The notes beneath the pieces are model-generated. The model did not search any database, was not told where the DNA came from, and was given only the letters and a program-made list of their open reading frames with translations. Source: Mucilaginibacter sp. L294 (GTDB lineage Bacteria; Bacteroidota; Bacteroidia; Sphingobacteriales; Sphingobacteriaceae). From it: DNA of 64,000 bases. Below, one piece after another: positions 25,589 through 34,015 of the stretch (positions are counted from its first letter, which is position 1; every line of letters begins with the position of its first letter). The position numbers and the translations under genes are program-made. The stretch is from contig NZ_LGEK01000019.1 in the NCBI RefSeq assembly GCF_001636615.1, positions 62,001 to 126,000 of the forward strand. Reading direction: 5' to 3'.

Positions 25589-26020
25589 ATGAAACCACGT
25601 TATTTATTTCCGCACCATTTCCGAAGCATAGGGTATCTATGCTTTGGTGTAATTATCCTGTTTGGCATATTGCTAAAGGTGTTCCACCCACAGCTGAATA
25701 TGGAATCGCTCCATCAGAACATAATACCTGGGATAAAGACGTGGCATGATATTACCGCTTTACTTATCCTTGCGGGATTACTATTTATCGCTTTTTCTAA
25801 AGAGAAAATAGAGGATGAGCATATCTCACTCATCAGGTTAGAGTCCTTGCAGTGGGCGGTGTATTTAAACTATTTTATGCTGGCCTTATCGGTAGTTCTG
25901 GCCAACAGAATGGAGCTTATGCATATTATTTTAACAGCAGTATGGGCGCCGCTTATATTCTTTATAATCCGTTTCCGCTGGATGATCTTCCGCCTGAATA
26001 AAGAAGCCAAATTATCATAA
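25589..26020 (+). CDS. Four-helix membrane protein with SKxKxEDE loop
   Basis: A 143-residue membrane protein with four helices (about residues 10-30, 50-66, 87-105 and 111-132). The loop between helices 2 and 3 reads FSKEKIEDEHI, then IRLESLQWAVYLNY. The same unit is found twice more in the following gene. The start ATG at 25589 (MKPRYLFPHHF) is chosen because it lies 20 nt after an exact promoter; an upstream in-frame TTG at 25475 falls within a repeat element and adds only unrelated sequence. Function unknown; possibly it senses something in the membrane and controls the Xre protein. Confidence 0.82.
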   Translation: MKPRYLFPHHFRSIGYLCFGVIILFGILLKVFHPQLNMESLHQNIIPGIKTWHDITALLILAGLLFIAFSKEKIEDEHISLIRLESLQWAVYLNYFMLALSVVLANRMELMHIILTAVWAPLIFFIIRFRWMIFRLNKEAKLS

Positions 26021-26039
26021 ACCATTAAACCTTATAACC

Positions 26040-26951
26040 ATGAGATCATACCTGTTATTTTCAAATAAGCTAAGGGCCATAGGTTGGCTTTTAACCATTC
26101 CCGGCCTGGTACTGGGCTACTTAAGCGTTTACAAAGAGTATAGTATCCCCGGTTTTGGGATGCAGCTTAGGGATGGCAGCGAACTATTTTTATCTGCCTA
26201 TGAAAACTTTACCAATGAACTTGCGCTTACCCTGGTAATTGTAGGTTTGCTATTTGTTGCCTTCAGCAAACAAAAGCGAGAAGATGAGCTGACCGAACAT
26301 ATCAGGCTTAACGCTTTGTACTGGGCCATACTTACCAACTATATATTTTACGGCGTGTTTATGCTGATAGGTGTATTAAACGCTTTTACTAATTTAAAGG
26401 GAATAGGTTTTATTGTTGACCTGCTGAGCGACAAATTCGGCTTTATGGTTTATAATTTGTTTACCCCGCTGGTTATTTTTATTGCCCGCTTTTATTACCT
26501 GCTGTTTAAAAGTAAAACCGAATATACGATAAGGCCGTTGCGGTTTTTACCTAACAAACCATACCGGATGATAGGAAAAATCCTTACCCTTTTACTGATA
26601 ACCGCTATCGTTATCGCGTTAATAATTGACAGTGACGATAATGCGTCTGGTAACATCCTTTACGCCCTACCATTTGCTATGTTGTTATGGGTATATTCAA
26701 AAGAAAAACAGGAAGACGAGTATATCAGCAGCGTTCGGTTAAATGCAATGCAAGTGGCTGTATATGTTAACTACGCTATTTTGCTGATAAGCAACTGGTA
26801 TGTTTACGGACTTGGTTTTCTGTTGGTGCTGCTGATAAACCTTTCAACTATTCCTGCCATATTTTTACTGGTGTTTAATTACCGGTTATACAAGATAAGA
26901 CAAGAGGAGAACGAAACCGGCGGAAATAATTTAACGGTAACCCTCTTATAA
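26040..26951 (+). CDS. Membrane protein with duplicated four-helix SKxKxEDE units
   Basis: A 303-residue membrane protein made of two copies of the unit in the preceding gene. Unit 1 begins KLRAIGW and has FSKQKREDELTEHIRLNALYWAILTNY; unit 2 begins PYRMIGK and has YSKEKQEDEYISSVRLNAMQVAVYVNY. Each unit has four helices with the charged EDE loop between the second and third, probably cytoplasmic. Spacing from the upstream gene is 19 bp and to the Xre gene 9 bp, so all three are one operon. No known family is recognised. Confidence 0.82.
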   Translation: MRSYLLFSNKLRAIGWLLTIPGLVLGYLSVYKEYSIPGFGMQLRDGSELFLSAYENFTNELALTLVIVGLLFVAFSKQKREDELTEHIRLNALYWAILTNYIFYGVFMLIGVLNAFTNLKGIGFIVDLLSDKFGFMVYNLFTPLVIFIARFYYLLFKSKTEYTIRPLRFLPNKPYRMIGKILTLLLITAIVIALIIDSDDNASGNILYALPFAMLLWVYSKEKQEDEYISSVRLNAMQVAVYVNYAILLISNWYVYGLGFLLVLLINLSTIPAIFLLVFNYRLYKIRQEENETGGNNLTVTLL

Positions 26952-26960
26952 CACGCAACC

Positions 26961-27161
26961 ATGAAAAACACCATCCGCGTAGAGCGTGCCATCAAAAATA
27001 TAACCCAGGCAGACCTGGCCGAAGCCATTGGCGTATCGCGCCAAACCATTAATACTATCGAGAGTAATAAATACGTACCCTCAACCGTGCTGGCCTTAAA
27101 AATAGCCCGGGTTTTTAGCAAACCTGTAGAAGCTATTTTTGAACTGGAAGATGGTGACTAA
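26961..27161 (+). CDS. Small Xre/HTH_3 transcriptional regulator
   Basis: A 66-residue DNA-binding protein consisting of little more than an HTH_3 domain: ITQADLAEAIGVSRQTINTIESNKYVPSTVLALKIARVF. The end, KPVEAIFELED, matches the short YozG-like group. These are often encoded with small membrane proteins. It ends the operon, so it probably represses the promoter at 25524-25584 and thereby its own synthesis; this is inference from position and from the palindromes. Confidence 0.9.
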   Translation: MKNTIRVERAIKNITQADLAEAIGVSRQTINTIESNKYVPSTVLALKIARVFSKPVEAIFELEDGD

Positions 27162-27184
27162 TAAACTATTAACTAAATTTGATT

Positions 27185-27568
27185 ATGGCGACACCCGTAT
27201 TTGCACCTATGCTCGTCATCCCCAACGGGATAACCGATGTGAGTTTTTATACAAAAGCCTTCGATGCGGAAGAAATACGCCGCTTTAGCAACGATGATGG
27301 GAGCATCCACGTGATGGAATTTTCTATTGGCGGGGCAACGTTTCATTTACATGAGCAATGGGAAACCAAACTGGTAAGCCCGGCGAAGGCTGGGGCAAGC
27401 ACCGTTTCGGTAAATATTTTTGTTGATGATGTGGATGCGGTAGTCGCTCAGGCCGTAGCTGCCGGTGCAAGGATCACTTCACCCGCGCAGGATTTTGATT
27501 ACGGCTACCGCCAGGCCGATATTGTTGATCCGTTCGGCCATTGCTGGCAAATACAGAAGAAGATATAA
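27185..27568 (+). CDS. VOC (glyoxalase/PhnB-like) family protein
   Basis: A 127-residue vicinal-oxygen-chelate protein: AFDAEEIRRF, then IHVMEFSIGGATFHLHE, a central VNIFVDDVDAVVAQAVAAGARI and DIVDPFGHCWQIQ. The fold and the PFGHCW end match the PhnB/DUF1428-like group, of mostly unknown substrate. The ATG at 27185 is chosen over an in-frame TTG six nt upstream. It may be read through from the Xre operon 23 bp upstream or be independent. Confidence 0.88.
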   Translation: MATPVFAPMLVIPNGITDVSFYTKAFDAEEIRRFSNDDGSIHVMEFSIGGATFHLHEQWETKLVSPAKAGASTVSVNIFVDDVDAVVAQAVAAGARITSPAQDFDYGYRQADIVDPFGHCWQIQKKI

Positions 27569-27573
27569 GCCCT

Positions 27574-27644
27574 CCTAACCCCCTGAAGGGGGAACCGGAT
27601 TTGAGCTTTAAGCTTTTCAAAAATTCCCCCTTCAGGGGGTTAGG
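27574..27644. repeat. Perfect 21-bp inverted repeat before trmD
   Basis: CCTAACCCCCTGAAGGGGGA (27574-27593, plus one further A at 27594) recurs exactly inverted at 27624-27644. Each arm is itself a small palindrome (CCCCCTGAAGGGGG-type). It could terminate transcription on both strands and lies directly before the trmD -7 box. Confidence 0.85.
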
Positions 27645-27653
27645 GGGTTTTAG

Positions 27654-27661
27654 TATCTTTG
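27654..27661 (+). promoter_or_regulatory. trmD promoter -7 box, abutting the start codon
   Basis: TATCTTTG, an exact TAnnTTTG match, ends 4 nt before the trmD ATG. The transcript would start at or next to the start codon, so trmD is probably leaderless. Confidence 0.65.
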
Positions 27662-27665
27662 CCCT

Positions 27666-28340
27666 ATGCGTTTTGATATCATCTCTGTTTTGCCCGGTTT
27701 GTTAGAAAGCCCCTTTGCCCATTCTATTTTACAGCGTGCGCAAAAAAAGGGAGTGGCGGAAATTGTAGTGCATAACCTACGTGATTATGCCACCGGTAAG
27801 CAAAAAAGTGTCGACGATTATCCCTATGGTGGTGGCAGCGGTATGGTAATGACTATACAACCCTTTGCCGCCTGTATAGAAAAGCTGAAAAGCGAACGCG
27901 AATATGACGAGATCATCTTCATGAGCCCGGATGGCGAAACGCTGAACCAGAACATAGCCAACCAGCTATCCATTAAAAAAAATATCATCATCCTTTGCGG
28001 GCACTATAAAGGGATAGACCAACGCATCCGCGACATCTACGTTACCCGCGAGATCTCTATAGGCGACTATGTGCTCTCGGGCGGCGAACTGCCCGCAGCG
28101 GTGCTGGTTGATGCCGTGGTGAGGCTGATACCGGGCGTGCTGAACGATGAAACCTCGGCCTTGTCTGATTCTTTCCAGGATGATATGCTGGATGCCCCTG
28201 TTTACACCCGCCCGGCCGATTGGAACGGACATAAAGTACCCGACATCCTGCTAAGCGGCAACACGCCCGAAATTGAAAAGTGGCGTTTTGAGCAAGCGCT
28301 TGAAAGAACCAGGATAAGAAGGCCCGATCTGTTGGAGTAA
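27666..28340 (+). CDS. trmD: tRNA (guanine-N1)-methyltransferase TrmD
   Basis: A 224-residue SPOUT methyltransferase that makes m1G37 in tRNA to prevent +1 frameshifting. Signatures: [17 protein letters not shown] at the start, [14 protein letters not shown], the knot [12 protein letters not shown] and [14 protein letters not shown], then [15 protein letters not shown] near the end. Length is normal. In many bacteria rpsP-rimM-trmD-rplS form one operon; here the same four genes keep their order but are split by the Xre operon, VOC gene and another gene, so the classical cluster has been interrupted. Confidence 0.97.
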   Translation: MRFDIISVLPGLLESPFAHSILQRAQKKGVAEIVVHNLRDYATGKQKSVDDYPYGGGSGMVMTIQPFAACIEKLKSEREYDEIIFMSPDGETLNQNIANQLSIKKNIIILCGHYKGIDQRIRDIYVTREISIGDYVLSGGELPAAVLVDAVVRLIPGVLNDETSALSDSFQDDMLDAPVYTRPADWNGHKVPDILLSGNTPEIEKWRFEQALERTRIRRPDLLE

Positions 28341-28378
28341 TTTTATTATCTTCAACTGCTCAATTCAAACTTTATCCA

Positions 28379-29269
28379 ATGAAACCGCTTATCATTTCCT
28401 TCCTGTTTTTATCCCTGGCGTGTAACGTTAATGCGCAGCTAAAACTGGCAGATAAAGATTTCAATAATCTTGTAGCCCTTGGCGAACTGTACACGCATAA
28501 TAACATGTTCAACGACGCAAAAACAATGGAAGCTGCCGGGGCATTGCGTACCCCTTTATTAAACCATATGATCGATGCCCTGATAGCAACAGGCAAAGCA
28601 GATACCGGGATAATAAACACCAGGTTTTTGAGCCGGCCATCAAATGACGAAATGAAGCTCTGGTATGTTTTAAGAGAGATCCATTATGAAAGGGTGGATA
28701 CCGCCAGGAAGCATTTGCCGGCTGCCGAAGTTGCGAAAAACGTGCTGTCGCAGCAAATAGATGAGCGTTGGCTGCTTGCCAATTATTATTACCGCATACA
28801 CGGAGGATTAGCAATGCTTTTTAATAATGCCGACTTAAGCATTTACAACTTAGAAACGGATAAACTTGGGTTGAAAAATGATACGGAGAAAGCAATATTT
28901 TTTTTAAGTATAACAGATGGCCTTATCGGCGGGAGATTTAAAGTACTGCAGTATATGAAGAAATATGACAGGGTAGCTGAGTTTGCACGCAAAATGCCCA
29001 TGTTTAACGGCAAGCCATATTTTTACTATACCAACTTAAACATTGAGGATTTTGAATTTATAGGGTATGACAAGAAGGAGTCGTACTTAACCAGGGAGAT
29101 TGAGGGTTTAATAAACACATTGTCGGTGCATTTTATGAGTGCCACAGCAGTTAAGATGCAATACAGCCCGCGCGAGATCTATATTAATTCGATCCTTCAT
29201 CACCCCGAAATTTTTAAGTATAGCACATCTAAAGAGGTTTTGCAGCAGATGTATGATAAGTCTAAGTAG
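28379..29269 (+). CDS. Exported hypothetical protein
   Basis: A 296-residue protein with a signal peptide (MKPLIISFLFLSLACNVNA, cut before QLKLADKD). The mature part is largely helical and polar, without recognised motifs; it may be a periplasmic helical-repeat fold. It lies between trmD and rplS, so it is one of the genes splitting the usual rimM-trmD-rplS cluster. Its start is the first ATG after a 38-bp gap. Confidence 0.75.
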   Translation: MKPLIISFLFLSLACNVNAQLKLADKDFNNLVALGELYTHNNMFNDAKTMEAAGALRTPLLNHMIDALIATGKADTGIINTRFLSRPSNDEMKLWYVLREIHYERVDTARKHLPAAEVAKNVLSQQIDERWLLANYYYRIHGGLAMLFNNADLSIYNLETDKLGLKNDTEKAIFFLSITDGLIGGRFKVLQYMKKYDRVAEFARKMPMFNGKPYFYYTNLNIEDFEFIGYDKKESYLTREIEGLINTLSVHFMSATAVKMQYSPREIYINSILHHPEIFKYSTSKEVLQQMYDKSK

Positions 29270-29403
29270 GCTAAAATCACCCGTTTTGTGGATAAAACAC
29301 AAATTGTGGAATTTTTTAAAATAGGTTTTTAAAATTCAAAAAATATCCTTATTATTGCACTCCGATTTTTACGGGTTAAAAATCGCTTTAAGAGCTAAAA
29401 ATC

Positions 29404-29751
29404 ATGGATTTAGTAAAATTTGTAGAAGAGCAATCAGTAGTTAAGAATACCTTCCCGTCATTTAAGGCCGGTGATACTGTTAGCGTGCATTATAAAATCA
29501 GAGAAGGTAATAAAGAACGTATCCAGGTTTACCAGGGTGTTGTGTTACAACGCAACAGTGTTGGTAACAGCGAAACCTTTACCGTACGTAAAGTTTCTAA
29601 CGGTATAGGTGTTGAGCGTATCTTCCCTTACAACTCTCCAAACATTGATAAAGTTGAAGTTAACAGCGTTGGTAAAGTACGTCGCGCTAAACTTTACTAC
29701 CTGCGTGCCCTTACCGGTAAAGCAGCTCGTATCAAATCAAAAAGGGTTTAA
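29404..29751 (+). CDS. rplS: 50S ribosomal protein L19
   Basis: A 115-residue L19, at the 30S-50S interface. Typical blocks: [13 protein letters not shown], then [31 protein letters not shown] and [10 protein letters not shown] at the end. Length normal. Upstream a near-consensus box TATTATTG (29350-29357) precedes an unusually long 46-nt leader containing TTTTTACGGGTTAAAAATCG. A terminator follows. Confidence 0.97.
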   Translation: MDLVKFVEEQSVVKNTFPSFKAGDTVSVHYKIREGNKERIQVYQGVVLQRNSVGNSETFTVRKVSNGIGVERIFPYNSPNIDKVEVNSVGKVRRAKLYYLRALTGKAARIKSKRV

Positions 29752-29792
29752 TTATCTTTTCGCCGCAAGGCGGATACATATACGACTTTCAG

Positions 29793-29821
29793 AACCTGCA
29801 CTTTTCAGTGCGGGTTTTTTT
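29793..29821 (+). terminator. rplS terminator
   Basis: AACCTGCACT pairs with AGTGCGGGTT around a TTTC loop with one mismatch, followed by seven T. Confidence 0.85.
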
Positions 29822-29869
29822 GTGTTGAGGCAGATTAAATATTTACTTGAAAGGTAATACGGCGGGGCG

Positions 29870-29982
29870 TTTTAACCACAGAGGACACAAAGGAAGAATA
29901 CACAAAGAACACAGAGATATTAAAAACGATGTTACAGGCTCTGTGCCCTCTGTGAAAGGCTCTGTGTCCTTTGTGGTTAAAA
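29870..29982. repeat. Palindromic repeat (TTTTAACCACAGAGGACAC family)
   Basis: TTTTAACCACA near 29870 pairs with TGTGGTTAAAA ending 29982; ACAGAGGACACAAAGG/CCTTTGTG extends the arms. A widespread intergenic repeat type in many Bacteroidetes. It fills the gap between rplS and psd. Confidence 0.75.
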
Positions 29983-29994
29983 TATAATAAGCAC

Positions 29995-30028
29995 AAAAAA
30001 AGCCCCAATGCAAATGCATCGGGGCTTC
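29995..30028 (-). terminator. psd terminator
   Basis: On the minus strand AAGCCCCGATGCA pairs with TGCATTGGGGCTT (one mismatch), followed by seven T. Confidence 0.85.
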
Positions 30029-30049
30029 AAAAATCTATTTAAGAAATCC

Positions 30050-30940
30050 TTATTTCTTATCAGCCTTTTTAACTGCTTTTGGTTTTGCGGCAGCTTTTGC
30101 CGCCGGTTTTTTTGCCGGTGCTGCTTTAGCTACGGGCTTTTTTTCGGCAGCGGGTTGTTCTTTTTCTATATCGTGTTCAACTACGAATGTTTCTTCGCCA
30201 TGTTCCTCTATTAGCGGTTCGGTAGAGTCTGGGATCTTTTCGCTTATAACATCAGATGTTTCATCAGGCAGCGCTACGTTGTTGGTTAGCTCGGCTAACA
30301 CTGTGCGGCCACCTTTAACCACCTGGTTAAGCTCTACGTTTATTTTGGTGCCCAGCGGCAGGAATATATCCACCCTCGATCCAAACTTAATGAAACCGAA
30401 CTGCTGGCCCTGTTCAACCACATCACCTTCTTTTACATACCAAACAATACGGCGGGCAAGCGCTCCGGCTATCTGGCGGAACAATACCTGGGTACCTTCG
30501 CTATTTTCGGTCACAACGGTTGTACGCTCGTTCTCGGTTGATGATTTTGGGTGCCATGCCACCAGGTATTTACCCGGATGGTATTTAAAATATTTAACAA
30601 CACCACTTATAGGGTTGCGGTTTACGTGCACATTTACCGGCGACATAAATACCGATAGCTGTATGCGCCTGTCTTTTAAAAACTCAGGCTCGTCGGTTTC
30701 TTCTATCACCACCACCTTGCCATCTGCCGGGCAAAGCACTTGCGATTCATTTTTACTGATATGTAATTTGGGGCTGCGGAAAAACTGCACAATAGTTACA
30801 AAAAGCAAAAACGACAGGATGTAAACTATCCATTTTACAACATGCGCATCCGGGAAATAAAATGATATGGCGGCATTAACCAAAGCGATAACCAGTATAG
30901 TTAAGGCAAGTGATGTATATCCTTCTTTATGAAAAGTCAT
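30050..30940 (-). CDS. psd: Phosphatidylserine decarboxylase (bacterial PSD-B type) with long basic tail
   Basis: A 296-residue decarboxylase that converts phosphatidylserine to phosphatidylethanolamine. Two N-terminal membrane helices (about 10-28 and 34-52), then the catalytic region with CPADGKVVVIEE, FMSPVNVHVNR and the self-cleavage site FGSRVD (G187-S188), giving the pyruvoyl prosthetic group. After about residue 220 comes an acidic stretch and then a Lys/Ala/Pro tail (KKPAAKAAAKPKAVKKADKK) that PSDs of this class lack. It ends the lipid operon after cdsA. Confidence 0.93.
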   Translation of the reverse strand: MTFHKEGYTSLALTILVIALVNAAISFYFPDAHVVKWIVYILSFLLFVTIVQFFRSPKLHISKNESQVLCPADGKVVVIEETDEPEFLKDRRIQLSVFMSPVNVHVNRNPISGVVKYFKYHPGKYLVAWHPKSSTENERTTVVTENSEGTQVLFRQIAGALARRIVWYVKEGDVVEQGQQFGFIKFGSRVDIFLPLGTKINVELNQVVKGGRTVLAELTNNVALPDETSDVISEKIPDSTEPLIEEHGEETFVVEHDIEKEQPAAEKKPVAKAAPAKKPAAKAAAKPKAVKKADKK

Positions 30941-30967
30941 TATATAGGCTTATAAGTTTCTACAAAA

Positions 30968-31807
30968 TTAAACATTTACAACGAAGTACAAGTATGTATA
31001 AACAACAGGCGCGGCTATCAGTAGTCCGTCAAACCTATCCAGCAGCCCGCCATGGCCGGGTAATATGCTGCCCGAGTCCTTGATGTTGATGCTGCGTTTA
31101 AACATTGATTCTACCAGGTCGCCAAGGGTGCCAAAGCAGGAGATCAGTATCCCTACAGACATCCAGTGTTTCCAATCCAGCTCGGGGAAGTACAGGCTGA
31201 TGATATAGCCAACCCCGGCACTGATCACTACACCGCCAATAAAACCCTCCCAGGTTTTTTTAGGAGAGTGGCGTTCAAATAGTTTGGTGCGGCCAATACT
31301 CATCCCCACTAAGTAAGCACCCGTATCATTAGCCCAAAGCATCAGCAAAAAGCCAAGCGGTATGTGAACAGTGTACGGGCCGCTAACATAGGCCAGCGCA
31401 TGAAAAAACGTAAAAGGTATTATCACAAAAACGATACCTAACAGGGTATAGCCAATATTGGCAAAAGGGGCGACGGATATTTTAAACAGCTCGAAAATAA
31501 ACACCACAATTACAGCGAGGGGGACCAAAAATAACAGCATATAGCCTATGTGGCGGCTGCTTTCGCCGGCTGGGGCTAAAGATGCGGCATAAGTAATAAA
31601 TGCAAATGCGGCGTATATAAGCGCCCCGTTTAGCAAGCCTGCAGGTATGTTAGGGGCGGCAGTATCTTTCTTGATAAGGGTGTAAAACTCATACAGGCAA
31701 AAGCCGCTCAGCAATAAATAAAATGCCCCGAACACATTATGACCCAGTAAAAACGACCCGATCATCACGATAGTAAAAAAGAAGCCGGTTATGGCGCGTG
31801 TCTTCAT
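30968..31807 (-). CDS. cdsA: Phosphatidate cytidylyltransferase CdsA
   Basis: A 279-residue polytopic enzyme that makes CDP-diacylglycerol from phosphatidic acid and CTP. About eight helices; the signature region near the C-terminus reads KKTWEGFIGGVVIS and SRSINIKDSGSILPGHGGLLDRFDGLL (read in two pieces: SMFKRSINIKDSG and PGHGGLLDRFDG), with the conserved S-x8-K-D-x4-G and final D-x3-D elements. It overlaps the DUF2007 gene by 4 nt and is followed by psd, giving successive phospholipid synthesis steps. Confidence 0.96.
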   Translation of the reverse strand: MKTRAITGFFFTIVMIGSFLLGHNVFGAFYLLLSGFCLYEFYTLIKKDTAAPNIPAGLLNGALIYAAFAFITYAASLAPAGESSRHIGYMLLFLVPLAVIVVFIFELFKISVAPFANIGYTLLGIVFVIIPFTFFHALAYVSGPYTVHIPLGFLLMLWANDTGAYLVGMSIGRTKLFERHSPKKTWEGFIGGVVISAGVGYIISLYFPELDWKHWMSVGILISCFGTLGDLVESMFKRSINIKDSGSILPGHGGLLDRFDGLLIAAPVVYTYLYFVVNV

Positions 31808-32016
31808 AAATTAATCTGGTTCAATATCATTATTTCGATAGCGCTGCTAAAGTTTTCCTGGTGAACGTAAACCTCAATATCGCCAAAAGCCTGGTGCGAT
31901 GATGCCTGCCGGTTAAGCAATACGGCATCTATCTGGTACCCGGTAAGCACCTGTTTCACAATTTCCGACTGATAAAAGTTTGACGACGTAAAAATTTTAA
32001 CCCAGTTCTTCTCCAT
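31804..32016 (-). CDS. DUF2007 (putative signal-transducing) protein
   Basis: A 70-residue protein of the DUF2007 type: WVKIFTSSNFYQSEIVKQVLTGYQIDAVLLNRQ, then GDIEVYVHQENFSSAIEIM. The fold resembles a small ferredoxin-like domain; PII-like roles have been proposed but not shown. It overlaps the CPBP gene by 20 nt and cdsA by 4 nt, so it is translated as part of the phospholipid operon and may regulate it. Confidence 0.88.
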   Translation of the reverse strand: MEKNWVKIFTSSNFYQSEIVKQVLTGYQIDAVLLNRQASSHQAFGDIEVYVHQENFSSAIEIMILNQINL

Positions 32017-32938
32017 TTAATGCGGGCTGTTTTTTGCCCAATCCTATCTTTTTATATACTAACAGCAAATTTATAATAATAATCAGGCTAAACAGGTACC
32101 CGGGAGTGTTAAATACATTTGTTTCATCCGGGCTTAGCGTAATAAGTTTTTTTTGATACAAATAGGTGATCACAACAGCCGAGCCGTTATTTAAAAAGTG
32201 CCCCCAAACGGCAGGCCAGATGCTGCCGCTCCAGGCAACAAAATAGCCAAATAGCGCGCCCAGCAAAAGGCGGGGTAAAAAGCCATAAAACTCCATGTGG
32301 AACGCGCTGAAAATTGCCGCCGTAACCCAAATGGCAACATGCGTGTTTTTGGTCCACTTTTGCATAATGGTTTGTATGCCGCCGCGAAACATAAACTCTT
32401 CGGCAATGGCGGTTAGCAAGCCAATCAGTATAATGTTTTTAATACAATCCCAAAGGGTTTGCATTTGTAGTATGGCCATTGTTACACGGCGGGCGCTTTC
32501 TTCGCTTTCCTTCATCCATTTTTCAAGCCCGCTTAGCCATTTTGGTAAAACCATTTGCTGGTTAATGTTGCTCAAAAACTCGATCAATGGCGATGACATC
32601 AACATCACAAAAAAGGCGACGATAAAAAGCATCCAGGGTATACGGATGGTTGGCTTTATATATGCTGCCGGGGCTTTTACAACCCAATAGCCAAAAATAA
32701 CCGGCGCTAAAAATATAGGGATAGTGGTGGTTACTATTTGTAATAGGTATAATGCGGGGATGCTTTGCGGGTTGCTAAAGTTTAAATGGCCAATATCCAT
32801 CACCAGGTTAAACCCGTAAATTACGCCTACTGCTAATATGCCAATGATGTTGCATACCACAAATATCCCCAGGAAAATAACTACAAAAAGCAGGAATTGT
32901 AATCCCGGTGACATTTGATTTACAGGCGTTTTCATCAT
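31997..32938 (-). CDS. CPBP-type intramembrane protease
   Basis: A 313-residue membrane protein of the CPBP (CAAX protease/Abi) family with about eight helices. The catalytic motif EEFMFRGG (glutamate pair plus Arg) and the downstream FSAFHMEFYGFLPRLLLGALFGYF histidine block are present (the second read in parts: SAFHMEF and LPRLLLGA). Substrate unknown. The start ATG at 32938 is chosen because an in-frame ATG at 32977 would overlap the start of the divergent dus gene. It heads the operon with DUF2007, cdsA and psd. Confidence 0.9.
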   Translation of the reverse strand: MMKTPVNQMSPGLQFLLFVVIFLGIFVVCNIIGILAVGVIYGFNLVMDIGHLNFSNPQSIPALYLLQIVTTTIPIFLAPVIFGYWVVKAPAAYIKPTIRIPWMLFIVAFFVMLMSSPLIEFLSNINQQMVLPKWLSGLEKWMKESEESARRVTMAILQMQTLWDCIKNIILIGLLTAIAEEFMFRGGIQTIMQKWTKNTHVAIWVTAAIFSAFHMEFYGFLPRLLLGALFGYFVAWSGSIWPAVWGHFLNNGSAVVITYLYQKKLITLSPDETNVFNTPGYLFSLIIIINLLLVYKKIGLGKKQPALNGEELG

Positions 32939-32953
32939 ATTGCTTAAATTGCG

Positions 32954-32961
32954 TAAATTTG
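32954..32961 (+). promoter_or_regulatory. dus promoter -7 box
   Basis: TAAATTTG, an exact TAnnTTTG match, 14 nt before the dus ATG, in the 37-bp gap shared with the divergent CPBP operon. Confidence 0.55.
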
Positions 32962-32975
32962 CACGAATATAATTC

Positions 32976-33968
32976 ATGTCTGTACAAATAGGAAATATTG
33001 ATTTAGGGGAGTTCCCGCTGTTGCTGGCACCGATGGAGGACGTGAGCGATCCGCCTTTCCGTTACGTGTGTAAGCAAAACGGGGCGGATATGATGTACAC
33101 GGAGTTTATTTCGTCCGAGGGGTTGATCCGCGATGCAGCCAAGAGCCGCAAAAAGCTTGATGTTTTTGAGTACGAGCGCCCTATTGGCATCCAGATCTTC
33201 GGCAGCGATATCGACCACATGCGCGAAGCTACCGAAATAGCATCTTTGGCAGGCCCCGATCTGATGGATATTAACTACGGCTGCCCTGTTAAACAGGTGG
33301 CATGCCGTGGCGCCGGCGCAAGCCTTCTGCAGGATATTGATAAAATGGTGGCCATGACCAAAGCGGTTGTAGAGGCTACCCATTTACCGGTTACCGTTAA
33401 AACCCGCCTGGGCTGGGATGATAACACCAAAAACGTTTATGAAGTTGCCGAACGCCTGCAGGATGTTGGTATTAAGGCATTAACTATACACGGCCGCACC
33501 CGGTCGCAAATGTATAAGGGCGTTGCCGATTGGAGCCTGATACATGATATCAAAAAGAATCCACGCATCAAGATCCCGATATTTGGGAACGGGGATATCG
33601 ACTCGCCCGAGAAAGCGGCAGAATGGCGTATGCAGTTTGAGGTGGATGGGATGATGATAGGCCGCGCGGCCATCGGTTACCCGTGGATCTTCCGCGAGAT
33701 AAAACATTACTTTAAAACTGGCGAGCACCTGGAGAAACCAACCATTGCCGAACGAATTGAGGTTTGCAAAACCCACCTGGAAAAATCAATGGAATGGAAG
33801 GGCCCTAAAACAGGCATTTTTGAAATGCGGCGCCACTACAGCAACTACTTTAAAGGCGTTCCCGACTTTAAGGAATACCGTATGAAACTGGTTACAGCCG
33901 CTACCGTTGAAGAAATTATGGATATTTTAGCACAGGTTGACAAAAAATATGCCTTTGAAATGGCTTAA
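32976..33968 (+). CDS. tRNA-dihydrouridine synthase (Dus family)
   Basis: A 330-residue flavoenzyme that reduces uridines in tRNA. Signatures: LLLAPMEDVSDPPFRYVCKQNGADMMYTEF, then QIFGSD, MDINYGCPVKQV with the catalytic Cys, VTVKTRLGWDD, TIHGRTRSQMYKG and FGNGDIDSPEKA (each block read separately). The family layout is closest to DusB. It diverges from the phospholipid operon and is followed by apaG after 47 bp with its own promoter. Confidence 0.95.
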   Translation: MSVQIGNIDLGEFPLLLAPMEDVSDPPFRYVCKQNGADMMYTEFISSEGLIRDAAKSRKKLDVFEYERPIGIQIFGSDIDHMREATEIASLAGPDLMDINYGCPVKQVACRGAGASLLQDIDKMVAMTKAVVEATHLPVTVKTRLGWDDNTKNVYEVAERLQDVGIKALTIHGRTRSQMYKGVADWSLIHDIKKNPRIKIPIFGNGDIDSPEKAAEWRMQFEVDGMMIGRAAIGYPWIFREIKHYFKTGEHLEKPTIAERIEVCKTHLEKSMEWKGPKTGIFEMRRHYSNYFKGVPDFKEYRMKLVTAATVEEIMDILAQVDKKYAFEMA

Positions 33969-33985
33969 TATTTGTTTGCATGCTA

Positions 33986-33993
33986 TATATTTG
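33986..33993 (+). promoter_or_regulatory. apaG promoter -7 box
   Basis: TATATTTG, an exact TAnnTTTG match, 22 nt before the apaG ATG. Confidence 0.5.
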
Positions 33994-34015
33994 AATATAA
34001 AGACACAATAAAACA

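Noticed and set aside
32939..32977. Longer N-terminus for the CPBP protease
   Set aside because: It would overlap the promoter and start codon of the divergent dus gene.
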